Shown here: positions 5,975 to 6,324 of the stretch, one piece after another
Layout of the letters: each line of letters begins with the position of its first letter
Numbering within the stretch: the first letter of the stretch is position 1
Assembly (NCBI GenBank): GCA_947175585.1
Contig: CAMWNL010000112.1
Location: forward strand, 1-6,324
Source of the DNA: an uncultured Bacteroidales bacterium
GTDB lineage: Bacteria; Bacteroidota; Bacteroidia; Bacteroidales; Muribaculaceae
Direction: 5' to 3'
DNA: 6,324 bases
Translations under genes and position numbers: made by a program
Notes under the pieces: model-generated
The model's database searches: none
The model's input: only the letters and a program-made list of their open reading frames with translations
What the model was told of the DNA's origin: nothing

Positions 5975-6051
5975 GACAAAAAGACAAAAAGACAAAAAGA
6001 CAAAAAGTGGATAATGATAATTTTGTTTTTATGTCTTTATGTCTTTTTGTC
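5975..6051. repeat. 8-bp tandem repeat with fold-back arm
   Basis: GACAAAAA is repeated four times without a break (5975-6006). After a 21-base loop, TTTATGTC twice and TTTTTGTC once (6028-6051) are the inverted form of three units. Units at 5983-6006 can therefore pair with 6028-6051 over 24 positions with two A-A mismatches. The low-complexity array could change copy number by slippage. Confidence 0.85.
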
Positions 6052-6094
6052 TTGTGAGGCTTTTTGTCTTGTGCGGCATTATGTCTGGCGTGTC
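6044..6094. repeat. Degenerate 17-bp tandem repeat
   Basis: TTTTTGTCTTGTGAGGC (6044-6060) is followed directly by the same 17 bases with one change (6061-6077). A third, worn copy (6078-6094) matches 11 of 17. The first copy overlaps the end of the fold-back arm of the 8-bp repeat. Confidence 0.75.
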
Positions 6095-6141
6095 GTTATG
6101 TCTTCACTCCAATATTATTGATGAAGAAAAAACTTAAATAA

Positions 6142-6173
6142 TTTGCATATATAAAAGGTATAGTGTAATTTTG
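6142..6173 (+). promoter_or_regulatory. Promoter of right-edge gene
   Basis: TTTG (6142-6145), 20 bases, then TAATTTTG (6166-6173), both exact to the Bacteroidota consensus, followed by CAA. The predicted start near 6180 leaves about 27 bases before the ATG at 6207. Confidence 0.7.
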
Positions 6174-6206
6174 CAACACTATTAATAAACACACCAATTA
6201 TTCATT

Positions 6207-6324
6207 ATGGAAAACCGCTTCAAATTAGCCGATTCATTCATCGGATCTCTCAGCCCCGTAGCTGACCTCTACAACAATATCTGGTCTGAAAACTCAACCT
6301 GTCTGCTTCACGCTCCGCGCGACC
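6207..6324 (+). CDS. Start of an unidentified gene, possibly a P-loop protein
   Basis: ATG at 6207 opens a frame that is still open at the window end (39 full codons). The product begins MENRFKLADSFIGSLSPVAD and continues to NSTCLLHAPRD. The hydrophobic turn CLLHAPRD resembles the strand leading into a Walker A loop (A/G-x4-G-K-S/T), whose G-K-S/T would fall just beyond the edge, so a P-loop ATPase is possible but not shown. The strong promoter 33 bases upstream, C-rich codon use like that of the GtrA gene's 3' part, and position outside the repeat pair support a real chromosomal gene. Confidence 0.7.
   Translation, partial: MENRFKLADSFIGSLSPVADLYNNIWSENSTCLLHAPRD

Larger units (their letters stand above)
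5681..6206. other. Gene-free accessory interval
   Basis: No convincing gene in 526 bases. In order it holds the minus-strand promoter at 5716-5747, an AT-rich unassigned stretch to 5820, the right 84-bp repeat, a third GTA-loop hairpin, a spaced inverted repeat, the 8-bp tandem repeat hairpin, a degenerate 17-bp tandem repeat, and the plus-strand promoter at 6142-6173. Confidence 0.7.

Noticed and set aside
5975..6102. CRISPR array.
   Set aside because: Units are 8 and 17 bp, contiguous and without unique spacers, and no cas gene is present.

Overview
The window looks like chromosomal DNA from a Bacteroidota bacterium, most likely order Bacteroidales and possibly the gut family Muribaculaceae; the family is a guess from overall resemblance. 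The best support is four sites close to the Bacteroidota promoter consensus (TTTG-N20-TAnnTTTG), the absence of Shine-Dalgarno sequences, a DKNYY-type lipoprotein, and the character of the PolA and GtrA proteins.

Layout. Bases 1-2450 (minus) hold DNA polymerase I (polA), with its start in the window and about the last 100 residues beyond the left edge. A short divergent intergenic region (2451-2545) carries back-to-back promoters. On the plus strand follow a long-chain polyprenyl diphosphate synthase (2546-3520) and a GtrA-family four-helix membrane protein (3597-4088), each with its own promoter. Bases 4089-6206 look like accessory sequence. Two nearly identical 84-bp direct repeats (4112-4195 and 5821-5904) bracket a segment whose inner part is visibly AT-rich. 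That part carries two minus-strand genes, a DKNYY-type lipoprotein (4481-5008) and a one-helix membrane protein (5174-5680), plus a possible 36-residue peptide (4355-4465). The repeats belong to GC-rich, hairpin-dense islands in which the heptamer GCGTAGC recurs, usually with GTA as a three-base hairpin loop. Bases 5975-6102 hold an 8-bp tandem repeat that folds back on a related inverted array. From 6207 a new plus-strand gene begins behind a good promoter and runs off the right edge.

How it fits together. polA, the synthase and gtrA look like ordinary chromosomal genes. The synthase probably makes the quinone side chain or a lipid carrier; GtrA proteins usually move or organise lipid-linked sugars, so both touch isoprenoid lipids, although they have separate promoters. 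The two AT-rich envelope genes between direct repeats read as an inserted or exchangeable cassette. I found no transposase, integrase, tRNA, rRNA or CRISPR array. The most notable points are the repeat-bracketed cassette, the GTA-loop hairpin family, the 8-bp repeat hairpin, and a PolA that appears to have lost its proofreading active site.
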